From contig JASJBB010000006.1 in the NCBI GenBank assembly GCA_030066735.1, forward strand, positions 31,711 through 95,710: a DNA stretch of 64,000 bases, written 5' to 3'. The notes beneath the pieces are model-generated. The model saw nothing but the letters and a program-made list of their open reading frames with translations, did no database searches and was not told the origin of the DNA. Shown here one piece after another: positions 7,807-17,297 of this stretch. How positions within the stretch are numbered: position 1 is the first letter of the stretch; each line of letters opens with the position of its first letter. The position numbers were made by a program, and so were the translations under genes. The stretch is from Woeseiaceae bacterium (GTDB lineage: Bacteria; Pseudomonadota; Gammaproteobacteria; Steroidobacterales; Woeseiaceae).

Positions 7807-10010
7807 AACGGGCATCGTATACGGTACTCGCGGCGACCGGCGTCGGGCTGGTGCTCGTCGCGTTGTTCCTGCTGAGCCGGACGGCACAGAACTCCGACGA
7901 TTTCGATCGCCTGCACAACGTCATCCTCGCGATCAACATCGCGGGCGTCATGGTGCTGTTCGTGTTCCTGGTCGGCAACCTCGCCCGGCTGTTCCGCGAA
8001 TACCGCACGCACGTGCCCGGCGCCAAGCTCAAAGCGCGCATGGTCGGCATGTTCGTCGGCCTGGCCGTGCTGCCGCTGCTCGTCGTGTTCTACTTTTCGA
8101 TGCAGTTCATCAATCGCGGCATCGATACCTGGTTTAACGTCGAGGTGGGCGAGGGCCTCGAGAATGCGCTCACGCTGAGTCGTGCGGCACTCGAGATACA
8201 AATGCGCCAGCACCTGTACTCGACTCAACAGATCTCGCAGCGGCTCAGTGACGTCAGCGAACGGCAGCTGATCTTCGAACTGAGCATGCTGCGCCGGGAA
8301 AGCGGCGCCAGCGAAATCACCATTTACGGCCCGAACAACCAGATCCTGGCGACGAGTTCGGACAATTCGGCAGGCAGTCTGCCGCGGCCGCTGGCCGAGG
8401 AAGTGCTGCTGCAGATGCAGCAAAACCGCCCCTACGTGGTGCTCGACCCCGACTACTCCGAGATCCGGACGGCCGTGCTGTTTCGCTACCGGGGACAATC
8501 GGAGCCGCTCGGCGTGCTGCAGGCGCACTTCCCGGTCACCGAACGCCTCGCCCGCATGGCGAACAGTGTCGAAACGTCTTATGCCGAATACCAGGAGCTC
8601 GTATTCCTGCGCGAGCCGCTGAAGAGCACGTTCTCGCTGACGCTGACCGTCGTACTGATGCTCAGCCTGCTGGCCGCTATCTACGGCGCGTTCATTTTCT
8701 CCCGGCGGCTGGTTGCGCCGATTCAGGACCTGGTCGCCGGTACCCGCGCGGTCGCCGAGGGCGACTTCGATACGCGGCTGCAGGCGCCAACGAAGGACGA
8801 GATCGGCTTCCTGATCAGCTCCTTCAACGACATGACGCAACGGCTCGCGGCTGCGCGCCAGGAAGCGAGCCTGTCCCAGGCGCTGGTCGAGGCGGAACGC
8901 GCCAACCTCGAAGTGATACTGGCGCGGTTGTCGACGGGCGTGCTTGCGCTCGAGAACGATCTGCGCATTCGCACCGCCAACCAGGCGTCGGGCGCGATCC
9001 TGGGTATCGACCTCGAGAGCCGCAGCGGCGACTTCCTGACCGACATCGCCAGACACAGCCCGTTGCTCGAGCAATTCGTCGACGTCGCGCGGATGCACCT
9101 CGCGGCGGGCGAAACGGAATGGCGCGAGCAGATCGTGCTGCGTGGCGAAGTGGGGCGCCGGGTACTGACCTGCGCCTGCACCACGCTCCCGGGCGACGAG
9201 AGCCATTCGCCCGGCTACGTCATCGTCTTCGACGACATTACCGCGTTGCTGCAGGCGCAGCGCGACGCCGCATGGGGTGAAGTGGCGCGCCGTCTCGCTC
9301 ACGAGATCAAGAATCCGCTGACACCGATCCAGTTGTCGGCCGAGCGCATGCGGCGCAAGTATCTCCACACCATGAACGAGGAAGAGGCGCAGATCCTCGA
9401 CCGCGCGACGCACACGATCGTGCAGCAGGTCGAAGCCATGAAAGAAATGGTCAACGCGTTCAGCGACTATGCGCGCGCACCGGATATCGACGTTGGCCGG
9501 TTCGACCTGGACAAGCTCGTGCACGAGGTTGTCGATCTGTATCGCGCGCAGGAAAGCGGCATCGAGATCGTGTTGACGTCCGACCCGACAATGCCGTTGA
9601 TCGAGGCCGACATCGGCCGCGTCCGGCAGATCCTGCACAACCTGGTGCGCAATGCGACCGAGGCGCTGGAGAACACTCGCGACGGCCGCATCGAGGTTCA
9701 TGTCAGCCATGCCGAGATCGATGGCGTGGACGTCGTGCAGATTCGGGTAGAGGACAACGGCCCGGGCTTCCAGGAGGGCGCCGTGAGCCAGGTTTTCGAC
9801 CCCTACGTCACCACAAAAACGAAAGGCACTGGCCTTGGCCTTGCGATCGTCAAAAAGCTGGTCGAGGAGCACATGGGTTCGATACGCGCCTACAACAATG
9901 CCGAGGGCGGAGCGGTCATCAGCGTCCGGCTGCCGCTTAACGAGGCGGCGCGCGAGTCGATAATCGCCAGTGCGCCGCGCCGTGCCGAACAAAGGAGGGA
10001 GAAAGCGTGA
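7788..10010 (+). CDS. ntrY: NtrY-like sensor histidine kinase
   Basis: A 740-residue membrane kinase. Two or three N-terminal membrane segments lie within about 10-105. A periplasmic region runs to about 280, then a further membrane segment (FSLTLTVVLMLSLLAAIYGAFIF). A HAMP domain follows (RRLVAPIQDLVAGTRAVAEGD), then a PAS-like region near 370-480. The HisKA box is RRLAHEIKNPLTPIQLS, and the ATPase domain has NLVRNATEAL (N box) and GTGLGLAIVKKL (G2 box). This is the NtrY domain order. Its last 4 bases overlap ntrX, the cognate regulator. The family controls nitrogen, redox or envelope functions in different groups; the signal here cannot be read from sequence. Confidence 0.94.
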   Translation: MVARTLKRASYTVLAATGVGLVLVALFLLSRTAQNSDDFDRLHNVILAINIAGVMVLFVFLVGNLARLFREYRTHVPGAKLKARMVGMFVGLAVLPLLVVFYFSMQFINRGIDTWFNVEVGEGLENALTLSRAALEIQMRQHLYSTQQISQRLSDVSERQLIFELSMLRRESGASEITIYGPNNQILATSSDNSAGSLPRPLAEEVLLQMQQNRPYVVLDPDYSEIRTAVLFRYRGQSEPLGVLQAHFPVTERLARMANSVETSYAEYQELVFLREPLKSTFSLTLTVVLMLSLLAAIYGAFIFSRRLVAPIQDLVAGTRAVAEGDFDTRLQAPTKDEIGFLISSFNDMTQRLAAARQEASLSQALVEAERANLEVILARLSTGVLALENDLRIRTANQASGAILGIDLESRSGDFLTDIARHSPLLEQFVDVARMHLAAGETEWREQIVLRGEVGRRVLTCACTTLPGDESHSPGYVIVFDDITALLQAQRDAAWGEVARRLAHEIKNPLTPIQLSAERMRRKYLHTMNEEEAQILDRATHTIVQQVEAMKEMVNAFSDYARAPDIDVGRFDLDKLVHEVVDLYRAQESGIEIVLTSDPTMPLIEADIGRVRQILHNLVRNATEALENTRDGRIEVHVSHAEIDGVDVVQIRVEDNGPGFQEGAVSQVFDPYVTTKTKGTGLGLAIVKKLVEEHMGSIRAYNNAEGGAVISVRLPLNEAARESIIASAPRRAEQRREKA

Positions 10011-11374
10011 GCGTTTCTCATGTTCTGGTTGTCGATGACGAGGCCGATATCCGGGCTCTGATTCAGGAAATTCTGAGTGATGAAGGCTATGAGGTAACCG
10101 CCGCCGCCGACGCGAACGAGGCGCGCGGCGCGCGGGCCGACAAGCGATTCGACCTGATACTGCTCGACATCTGGATGCCCGACACTGACGGCATTACATT
10201 GTTGCGCGAGTGGTCCGAGGGTGGCGACCTGAAATGCCCCGTCGTGATCATGTCGGGTCACGGAACGGTCGACACGGCCGTCGAAGCAACCCGGCTCGGC
10301 GCGTTCGATTTCGTCGAAAAGCCGCTGTCGCTCGCCAAACTGCTGCGAACGGTGGAGGCGGCGCTGGAGTCGGCGAACAAGGCCCCGGCCGGTTCGCCCA
10401 GCATGTTGCCGCCGCTGTTGACGCCCGTAGGGCGCAGCAAACTGATGCACGCCCTGCGCGAGAAAGTGCAACAGTATGCGCGTCACGAACAAAGCGTCCT
10501 GATCCGGGGCGAACCCGGCACCGGTCGCGGCGCGTTCGCCCGCTACCTGCACGGGCTGAGCCGGCGTGCCGACGAACCCCTGATCAGCATTACAGCCGCA
10601 TCGCTGACCGACGGCAACGCCGAGGAGCAACTCTGCGGGCGCGAGGCCGACGGTGAGATTACGGCCGGGGCGTTCGAGCGCGCAGGCAAGGGCACGCTGG
10701 TCATCGACGACCTGGCCGATCTCAACGACACTGCCCAGAAGTTGCTGCTCGCAACGCTCGAGGATGGCACGTACCGTCGCGTGAACGGCCACAGTGACAT
10801 CAGGCTCGATGCACGCGTCGTCGCCACGGTTGGCGCCGACGTCGACGCGCAGGTCGAGCAAGGCAAGCTGCGGCGCGATCTCGTCGCCAATTTGTCGGTA
10901 CTGGCGCTCAGGGTTCCGCCGCTGCGGGACTACCCGGAAGACGTACCGGAACTGCTGGCCTATTACGTCGACAAGCTGGTCGACAGCGAGCGCCTGACGT
11001 TCAGGCGCTTCAGCGTGGCCGCGCAAAACCGGCTGCGCAATTATCCGTGGCCCGACAACGTGCGCGAACTCAAGAATCTCGTGCGGCGCCTGTTGCTGAC
11101 CGGCTCGGACGACGACATTTCGCTGGAGGAGGTCGAAGGCGAGATCAGCTCGGGCGCGTCCACCGACGAGCCCCTGGTCAAGCAGGACCTGTTGTCACTG
11201 CCGCTGCGGGAGGCGCGCGAGCAGTTCGAGCGCGCCTACCTGCAACAGCAGCTCGTGCTGTGCGACGGCAAGGTCGGACAACTGGCCAAGCGCGTCGGCA
11301 TGGAGCGCACGCACCTGTACCGCAAGCTGCGTTCGCTCGGCGTGGATTTCAAATCGGTTACGGCTGAGGACTAG
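10007..11374 (+). CDS. ntrX: NtrX-like response regulator with a degenerate AAA+ domain
   Basis: A 455-residue NtrC-family regulator. The receiver domain (1-120) has the acidic pair DD at 10-11 and the phospho-acceptor D54 in LILLDIWMPD. The central AAA+ domain (about 140-370) is eroded: Walker A reads GEPGTGRG with Arg174 in place of the usual Lys, the GAFTGA loop is absent, Walker B reads LVIDDL instead of a D-E pair, and the usual RxDLxxRL motif reads RRDLVANL. A Fis-type helix-turn-helix ends the protein (GQLAKRVGMERTHLYRKLRSLG). NtrX proteins are known to lack GAFTGA; loss of the other ATPase residues goes further. It probably binds DNA without acting as a sigma-54 activator. Confidence 0.93.
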   Translation: MSVSHVLVVDDEADIRALIQEILSDEGYEVTAAADANEARGARADKRFDLILLDIWMPDTDGITLLREWSEGGDLKCPVVIMSGHGTVDTAVEATRLGAFDFVEKPLSLAKLLRTVEAALESANKAPAGSPSMLPPLLTPVGRSKLMHALREKVQQYARHEQSVLIRGEPGTGRGAFARYLHGLSRRADEPLISITAASLTDGNAEEQLCGREADGEITAGAFERAGKGTLVIDDLADLNDTAQKLLLATLEDGTYRRVNGHSDIRLDARVVATVGADVDAQVEQGKLRRDLVANLSVLALRVPPLRDYPEDVPELLAYYVDKLVDSERLTFRRFSVAAQNRLRNYPWPDNVRELKNLVRRLLLTGSDDDISLEEVEGEISSGASTDEPLVKQDLLSLPLREAREQFERAYLQQQLVLCDGKVGQLAKRVGMERTHLYRKLRSLGVDFKSVTAED

Positions 11375-12539
11375 CGCCGCTCCAGACGTCGATATCTGCG
11401 TCGGCGTCGGTGAGTATCGGCTCGAAACGGCCGTCATCGTGGAAACGCAGTCCCGGCGACTCGAAGTCTTCGGCAGTCAGGCCGCGCATCAGTTGCAGTG
11501 CGCGCTGCCCGGGATCGAGGGACGGCCCCGCCGGCCGTAGCTGGATCGTGGAGACGACCGATCCCTCCACGAAACGCCCGTTACCGTCGAGCGTCGTCAC
11601 CAGGATCGGCGCGATGCCCTTGATGCCCGCGACGCTGATGCCGTAATAGGTCGCGAAGTTCCCCAGGCTGTAGGCGATCAGCCGGCCGTTGTAGCGCTCC
11701 ATGGCGCGCACGACGTGCGGCCCGTGGCCAATGACGAGGTCCGCGCCGGCATCGACAACCATGCGCGAGAACTTCACGACGTCGCCGCGCGGCTCGCCGT
11801 AGTACTCCTCCTCGGCGAACGGCAGGTTGGTCGCATCGACGCCCTCGGCGCCGCCGTGGAACGTCACCATGACGATGTCGTGAGACGCGGCGAATTCCCG
11901 CACGGTTTGCTCGGCAAGTTCGTAGTCGAGCAGCATGTTCGACTCCCGGGTCACGGCATAGGCAAGCACCGCCACCTTCAGGCCGCTGGCTTCGAAGCTC
12001 GCGAAATCGCCCTCGCGCCCCGAATGCCGGATGCCCACGGCGGCAAGCGCCTGCATCGTCGCGGTACGGCCCTCCTCACCGAAGTCGCGCGCATGATTGT
12101 TGGCGAGACTCATCACGTCGAAGCCCGCGGCAGCGTAATAGCCGGCGTAGCGCGTCGGCGACCGGAACAGGTAGCAGGCGTTCGGATTGCTGCATTTCTT
12201 GGCGGGCTCGCCGCCGTCCACGAGCACGCCTTCGAGATTGCCGAACGCGATGTCAGCCGCGGACAGCACCGGCGTCACGGCGGAGAGAAAGCCGACCCCG
12301 TCGTCATCAGGAAGGTGGTTTTCGGGGTAGTCGGTACCGAGCATCATGTCGCCGACCGACGCGATCGTGATGCGCATGGCGCTCTTGTCCGGTTCCGGCG
12401 GGGCTGGCGGCGGCAGGGGCTCGGCCGGCCGCACCGGTTCCGCAGGCTCGGGCGCCGGGGACGGCGGCTCGGTCGTCGTTGCGCAACCCGCCAGGCCGGC
12501 GGCCAGCGCCGTCAATACCAGCCGCAGCGCGCTAGTCAC
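11358..12539 (-). CDS. CapA family lipoprotein
   Basis: A 393-residue protein starting with GTG. The signal ends in a lipobox (AAGLAGC), predicting lipid attachment at the Cys near residue 19. A proline-rich linker follows, then a CapA/PgsA-type metallophosphoesterase-like domain: ITIASVGDMMLGTDYPENH, FGNLEGVL, NNHARDFGEEG, HGGAEG and IGHGPHVVRAMERYNGRLIAYSLGNF. Family members take part in poly-gamma-glutamate capsule synthesis, but no capB/capC neighbour is present, so the role here is unknown. Its end overlaps ntrX by 17 bp tail to tail. Its start overlaps the SPOR gene by 8 bp, suggesting one operon with argS and the SPOR gene. Confidence 0.88.
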   Translation of the reverse strand: MTSALRLVLTALAAGLAGCATTTEPPSPAPEPAEPVRPAEPLPPPAPPEPDKSAMRITIASVGDMMLGTDYPENHLPDDDGVGFLSAVTPVLSAADIAFGNLEGVLVDGGEPAKKCSNPNACYLFRSPTRYAGYYAAAGFDVMSLANNHARDFGEEGRTATMQALAAVGIRHSGREGDFASFEASGLKVAVLAYAVTRESNMLLDYELAEQTVREFAASHDIVMVTFHGGAEGVDATNLPFAEEEYYGEPRGDVVKFSRMVVDAGADLVIGHGPHVVRAMERYNGRLIAYSLGNFATYYGISVAGIKGIAPILVTTLDGNGRFVEGSVVSTIQLRPAGPSLDPGQRALQLMRGLTAEDFESPGLRFHDDGRFEPILTDADADIDVWSGASPQP

Positions 12540-13122
12540 CGAGACGAATGCGCAACACGTCGATCTGCGCGGCCCGCAGCCGGCTGCGCAGCAGGTTGAG
12601 TTCGTCGAGATCGTCGGTCGGACCGATGCGCACGCGATGATACGTCTTGTCGTCGATCATCACTCTCTGGATCTGCGATTCTATGCCGTGCAGCGCCAGT
12701 TCCGCGCGTCGCCGGTCGGCGTCTGCGTGCAGCGTGAACGACCCCGCCTGCAACACGTAAAGCCCGGGCTCGACGATGGCCTGCGGCTCCGCATCGACGG
12801 CGACGTCCGGCTCTTCCTCGGGGATGACGACCTCGAAGTTCGGCAACATGTCGTAGAACGTAAATCGCGATTCACGCTCCTCGGCAGGCGGCGGCGCGGC
12901 CACCTCGGTCTCGTCATTGTCATCGATTGAGCCTTGCAGGCTTGCCGGTTGCGGCGCCTCGGTTGCCGCCACGACGACCGGCCGCCTGTCCTTGACGTAC
13001 ACGGCAAAAGCGACGGCGAGCCCCAGCGCCAGGCCGAACAGCATCCAGAGCCAGCCCGGGTAGTCCTGTTGCCGGCTACGGTTGTTGCGGCGACTCGAGC
13101 GGCGGCGTTTGCGCTGGGCCAT
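12532..13122 (-). CDS. SPOR domain membrane protein (FtsN-like)
   Basis: A 196-residue bitopic protein. The very basic cytoplasmic start (MAQRKRRRSSRRNNRSR) is followed by one membrane segment (WLWMLFGLALGLAVAFAVYV), a Pro/Ala/acidic linker, and a C-terminal SPOR domain (GLYVLQAGSFTLHADADRRRA to about 190). SPOR domains bind denuded septal peptidoglycan. The domain order matches the FtsN-like gene that often follows argS. The open frame continues upstream into argS, but this ATG overlaps the argS stop in TAATG, gives the proper basic start and is preferred. A division role is inferred from architecture and position. Confidence 0.9.
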   Translation of the reverse strand: MAQRKRRRSSRRNNRSRQQDYPGWLWMLFGLALGLAVAFAVYVKDRRPVVVAATEAPQPASLQGSIDDNDETEVAAPPPAEERESRFTFYDMLPNFEVVIPEEEPDVAVDAEPQAIVEPGLYVLQAGSFTLHADADRRRAELALHGIESQIQRVMIDDKTYHRVRIGPTDDLDELNLLRSRLRAAQIDVLRIRLGD

Positions 13123-14855
13123 TACATGGTCTCCGGAGCGGAAACGCCGAGGATCGCCAGACCGTTCGCGATGACGATCCGCGTGGCGCTGATCAGCGCC
13201 AGCCGTGCGTCGCGCAGCGCCGCATCGTCGACGATGAACGCGTGCGCGTTGTAATAGGTGTGAAAGTCGTTGGCCAGGTCGCGCAAATAATGCACCAGGT
13301 GCTGTGGCGCACGGTTTGCCGCCGCCAGGTTGATGACCTCCGAATAGCGGCTCAACGTGGTCATGAGCGCTTTTTCCTGCGGCTGGTCGAGCCGGGCCAT
13401 GCTGGCGCGGCCGTGACTGTCGTCCCACTCCAGCGAGCGTTCGGCGAGTTGCCGGAACACGCTCGCGATGCGGGCATGCGCGTACTGGATGTAATAGACG
13501 GGGTTATCGTTCGATTCCGACTTGGCAACGTCGAGATCGAAGTCGAGATGCTGATCGTTGCTCCGCGACACGTAAAAGAACCGGGCGGCGTCATTGCCGA
13601 CTTCCGCGCGCAGCTGCCGCAACGTTTCAAACTCGCCCGAGCGCGTGGACATCTGCACTTTCTCGCCGCCGCGGAACAGTGCGACGAACTGCACGAGATC
13701 GACTTCGAGATCCTCGGCGGCATAACCCATCGCGGTGAGGCCGCCGCCGACGCGCGATATGTAGCCGTGGTGATCCGCGCCGAGCACATCGATCAACAGA
13801 TCGAAGCCGCGCTCGCGCTTGTCGTAGTGGTACGCGATATCCGAGGCAAAATAGGTCCTGGCGCCGTTCGCGCGCACGACCACACGGTCTTTCTCATCGC
13901 CAAAGTCGGTCGCACGGAACCACATTGCACCGTCCTTCTCGTAGACCTTGCCGCTCTTCTCCAGCTCGGTCAGCGCGGCGTCGATGCGGCCCTCTGTTGT
14001 CAGGCTCTGTTCCGAATACCAGCGGTCGAACGTCACGCCGAACTCGGCGAGATCTTCCTCGATGTCGGCACGGATCGATTCCAGCGCCTGCTGGCGAATG
14101 AGCGCAAACGTCTCGGCGCCCAGCCCTCGCCTGGCGCGCCCGATCAGTTCGTCGATGACCATGTCCCTGTCGCCGTCGGGCAGGTCATCGAGCAGATCGT
14201 CGAGCACAGCGACGCCCTCTGCTTCGATTTCCCCGGCGATGTCGCGGATGTAGTCACCGCGATAGCCGCCTTCGGGAAAATCGAACGACCGGTCCAGTGC
14301 CTCGAGCCAGCGCAGGTAGACGCTGAGACCCAGGATGTCCATCTGGCGCCCCGCGTCGTTGACGTAATACTCGCGTTCCACCGGGTAACCCGCCGCTTCG
14401 AGCAGGTTGCCGACGGTTGCGCCGTAGGCGGCAAGCCGGCCGTGGCCGACGTGCAACGGACCCGTCGGGTTCGCGGACACAAACTCGAGCAGGATGCGCG
14501 GCTGCTCGCGTTGCGATTGACGCCCGTATTCGTCGCCCTGTTCGAGGATGCTGTTCAGCTCGCCGTGATAGGCGCTAGCGCCGAGGTGGAAGTTGATGAA
14601 GCCCGGGCCGGCAATTTCGACCTTGTCGAGCTCGCCGCTGTCACCCATGTGCTCGACCAGCCGCGCCGCGATGTCGCGCGGGCTCATGCGGGCGGGCTTC
14701 GCCAGCCGCATCGCGATGTTGCTGGCGAAGTCGCCGTGGCTTGCGTCGCGCGTGCGCTCGATAGTGGCCGCGACCGGGAGATCGGCAGCGGCTTCGGCAA
14801 GCTCCGGCAGTTGCGCCAGGGCCGTTTCGAGTATGTCAGCAACGATTGATTTCAT
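13122..14855 (-). CDS. argS: Arginyl-tRNA synthetase
   Basis: Class I aminoacyl-tRNA synthetase charging tRNA-Arg, 577 residues, the usual length. The N-terminal Add-1 domain (RDASHGDFASNIAMRLA) precedes the HIGH motif, here HVGHGR in FVSANPTGPLHVGHGRL. YYVNDAGRQMDILG follows. The KMSKS-like loop appears as VQMSTRSGEF, as in many ArgRS. The C-terminal DALR anticodon-binding domain starts around 460 (VYYIQYAHARIASVFRQL). Its stop overlaps the SPOR gene start by one base. It lies 50 bp after priA, with a REP-like palindrome between them. Confidence 0.98.
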   Translation of the reverse strand: MKSIVADILETALAQLPELAEAAADLPVAATIERTRDASHGDFASNIAMRLAKPARMSPRDIAARLVEHMGDSGELDKVEIAGPGFINFHLGASAYHGELNSILEQGDEYGRQSQREQPRILLEFVSANPTGPLHVGHGRLAAYGATVGNLLEAAGYPVEREYYVNDAGRQMDILGLSVYLRWLEALDRSFDFPEGGYRGDYIRDIAGEIEAEGVAVLDDLLDDLPDGDRDMVIDELIGRARRGLGAETFALIRQQALESIRADIEEDLAEFGVTFDRWYSEQSLTTEGRIDAALTELEKSGKVYEKDGAMWFRATDFGDEKDRVVVRANGARTYFASDIAYHYDKRERGFDLLIDVLGADHHGYISRVGGGLTAMGYAAEDLEVDLVQFVALFRGGEKVQMSTRSGEFETLRQLRAEVGNDAARFFYVSRSNDQHLDFDLDVAKSESNDNPVYYIQYAHARIASVFRQLAERSLEWDDSHGRASMARLDQPQEKALMTTLSRYSEVINLAAANRAPQHLVHYLRDLANDFHTYYNAHAFIVDDAALRDARLALISATRIVIANGLAILGVSAPETM

Positions 14856-14862
14856 CGGGGCG

Positions 14863-14885
14863 TCGCCCGCCGGGGCGGGCTCCTA
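14863..14885. repeat. REP-like palindrome, copy C
   Basis: Reverse orientation of the same unit (TCGCCCGCCGGGGCGGGCTC, then CTA), between argS and priA. Confidence 0.8.
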
Positions 14886-14904
14886 CGAAGGACGCGCAAT
14901 TCTA

Positions 14905-17109
14905 CTAGAACAACTCAATGGGATCGACGTCGATCGACCAGCGAACCTTGCGCGCGACCGGGTCGTTCTCCAGTGCCGGCCGCAGTTCCGCAAGAACCTC
15001 GTGCAGCCGCCGGCGATCGGAGCTCTGGATCAACAGTTGGGCCCGGTAGCGGCCCGCCTTGCGGGCCATGGGCGCATCGACCGGTCCGAGCACTCTCAGG
15101 AACTCGGTCTGCAGGTCTTCGATGTGGCGGCGGGCAACGTCGAGCAACGTGTGCGCATCCTGCTTGCCGTGCGCGGCGGAGCGCAGCAGCGCCAGCCAGG
15201 TGAATGGCGGCCATCGCGTTTCCTCGCGCTCGGCGAGTGCGTCCGCTGCAATCCTGGGATAGCCGCCCTCGATGAGGTGCTGCCAGAACGGGTTGCCGGG
15301 AAATGCCGTCTGTATCAACACTTCGCCCTGGCGCGATTCGCGGCCCGCCCTGCCGGCAACCTGGATAATCGACTGCGCCATTCGCTCGGCCGAACGAAAG
15401 TCGGTGCCGAACAGCCCCTGGTCCGCGTTGACGATGCCGACCAGCGTGAGCTTCGGGAAGTGATGCCCCTTGGACAGCATTTGCGTACCGACCAGGATGT
15501 CGGCGCTGCCCTCGGCCGCAATTTCCAGCGCCTCGTGGATTGCGCCGCGACGCTGCATGCTGTCGGAGTCGATGCGCTGGATGCTGCGCTCCGGGAAGTG
15601 GCCGCGCAGCGCGTCCTCGAGCCGCTCTGTGCCCTCGCCCAGCGGCCGAACGCCGGCGCCGCAGGCGGTGCAATGCTCGTCGAGCGGGCGCTCCGCGCCG
15701 CAGTGATGACATCGCAACGCGCGGTCGCGGGCGTGCACGGTCATGCGCGAGTCGCAGCGATTGCATTCGGCGACATGGCCGCAGGCCGAGCAGATCAGCG
15801 TCGGCGCGAAGCCGCGCCGGTTCAGGAAGATCAGCACCTGGCCGTCGTGGTCGAGATGTTCGCGAATCGCGCGCAACAGCGGTTCGCTGAGCCCGTCACT
15901 GGCCGGCGCCCGACCGAGGTCGACGAGGCCAAAGCGCGGCGGGCGCGCGCCTCCCGCCCGTCCGGGTAATTCGAGCCGGGTGAAGTTACCGCTGCGGCAG
16001 TGTTGCAAGACCTCGAGCGTCGGCGTTGCCGAGCCGAGCACGACCGGCACATCACGGCGTTTGCCGCGTGCGATCGCGAGATCCCGCGCCGAGTAACGCA
16101 AGCCTTCCTGCTGTTTGAAGGAATGATCGTGCTCTTCGTCGATGACAATGAGACCGAGGTCGGGTACCGGCGTGAACACGGCCGAGCGGGTGCCCACGAG
16201 AAGGCGCGCCGCGCCCGAACGCGCGTCTCGCCATGCTGCGAGCCGGGCGGAATCGGTCAGCCCGGAGTGCATGACCGCAGGCGCGATGCCCAGGCGCCGC
16301 GTCAGGCGCGTAACCAGTTGCGGAGTCAGGCCGATCTCGGGAACGAGTATCAATACCTGCCGGCCGGCGTCGAGTACATCGCCAATCAGTTGCAGGTAAA
16401 CCTCGGTCTTGCCGCTGCCCGTCACTCCATCGAGCAGGTAAACGCCAAAGCCACTGCCTGACCGGATGCGTTTGAGAGCCGCCCGCTGGTCCGGATTGAG
16501 GTCCGGCCCCGGTTCGGCATTCTGGACATGCGGCGGTTCGGGCGCGTCGGCAACCGCTTCGAAGCGCTGCGCGTAGCCCTTCTCGAACAGCCCTTTCGCG
16601 GCGCGGCGCCAGGTTGGCACAAGGTCGGTCAGTGAATCCTCGTCGACGCCGTTGCCGCCCGCATCGATGAGCAGCTCCAGCAATTCGGCCTGGCGCGGCG
16701 CCCGTTTCGCGAGCGAATCGATGTCGGCCGACGCGCCGGCATCGGTGATGGCGACGAAGCGCAGGACCGGGTTGAGCGCTTTGCCCTGGCGTAACAGTGC
16801 CGGCAGGGCGGACGCGACAACCTCGCCGACAGGATGGTGGTAATAGTCGCTCGTAAAGCGAATCAGCCAGAGGTCGTCCGCCGAAAGCAACGGCTGGTCG
16901 TCGAGCGTTCGAGTGCAGCGCCGGACCTTGTCGGCGGGCAGGCTCGTGCCGTCCGCCTGGTCGAGGACCAGGCCAACCTGCTGTTTGCGGCCGAATGGCA
17001 CGAGCACGCGGCTGCCGGCCAGCGCCTCCGGTCCGGACTTGGCGGGCAGGTAATCGAACGCGTGCGACAGCGGCACGCTGATGGCGACCTTGAGAATTCT
17101 ATTTGACAT
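14905..17109 (-). CDS. priA: Primosomal protein N' (replication restart helicase PriA)
   Basis: A 3'-5' DEXH helicase that rebuilds replisomes at stalled forks. The 734 residues start with the 3' DNA-binding domain. Walker A is GVTGSGKTEVYLQL and the DEEH box is VIDEEHDHSFKQQEG. A zinc-binding insert has eight Cys in four pairs: CSACGHVAECNRC, then CHHCGAE and CTACG. The helicase C domain includes GTQMLSKGHHFPKL and QVAGRAGR. The predicted start (MSNRILKVAISVPLSHAFDYL) is typical. The gene is divergent from the sigma-factor operon across about 190 bp. Confidence 0.98.
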   Translation of the reverse strand: MSNRILKVAISVPLSHAFDYLPAKSGPEALAGSRVLVPFGRKQQVGLVLDQADGTSLPADKVRRCTRTLDDQPLLSADDLWLIRFTSDYYHHPVGEVVASALPALLRQGKALNPVLRFVAITDAGASADIDSLAKRAPRQAELLELLIDAGGNGVDEDSLTDLVPTWRRAAKGLFEKGYAQRFEAVADAPEPPHVQNAEPGPDLNPDQRAALKRIRSGSGFGVYLLDGVTGSGKTEVYLQLIGDVLDAGRQVLILVPEIGLTPQLVTRLTRRLGIAPAVMHSGLTDSARLAAWRDARSGAARLLVGTRSAVFTPVPDLGLIVIDEEHDHSFKQQEGLRYSARDLAIARGKRRDVPVVLGSATPTLEVLQHCRSGNFTRLELPGRAGGARPPRFGLVDLGRAPASDGLSEPLLRAIREHLDHDGQVLIFLNRRGFAPTLICSACGHVAECNRCDSRMTVHARDRALRCHHCGAERPLDEHCTACGAGVRPLGEGTERLEDALRGHFPERSIQRIDSDSMQRRGAIHEALEIAAEGSADILVGTQMLSKGHHFPKLTLVGIVNADQGLFGTDFRSAERMAQSIIQVAGRAGRESRQGEVLIQTAFPGNPFWQHLIEGGYPRIAADALAEREETRWPPFTWLALLRSAAHGKQDAHTLLDVARRHIEDLQTEFLRVLGPVDAPMARKAGRYRAQLLIQSSDRRRLHEVLAELRPALENDPVARKVRWSIDVDPIELF

Positions 17110-17135
17110 AACTACAGGCCAGCGGTGTCAACCGC

Positions 17136-17150
17136 TCGCCCGCCGGGGCG
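17136..17150. repeat. REP-like palindrome, partial copy D
   Basis: TCGCCCGCCGGGGCG matches the first 15 bases of copy C in the same orientation. The GGCTCCTA end is missing. It lies in the gap between priA and the sigma-factor gene. Confidence 0.55.
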
Positions 17151-17297
17151 TTATTACACTGTGACACGGTAGATCACCCCGCGGCTGAGTCAAGAGGGCC
17201 AATAGAAGATGGATCTTCGACGAAAATCGACAGTGGGTTGCCCCGCGTGAACGCCAGTGCCGGCGTTTTTGCGGTATCTTGCACCCGCGGGCATTCG

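Noticed and set aside
11358..12539. Capsule (poly-gamma-glutamate) operon
   Set aside because: Only a CapA-like lipoprotein is present, with no CapB/CapC; neighbours are argS, a SPOR gene and ntrX.
12532..13428. 298-residue version of the SPOR protein
   Set aside because: The first 100 residues are antisense-like sequence inside argS; the ATG at 13122 gives the normal basic, membrane and SPOR layout.
17240..17297. Autoregulatory ECF promoter before the sigma gene
   Set aside because: GTGAAC at 17247 and TATCTT at 17275 were considered, but the spacing and match to a known ECF consensus are too poor to list.
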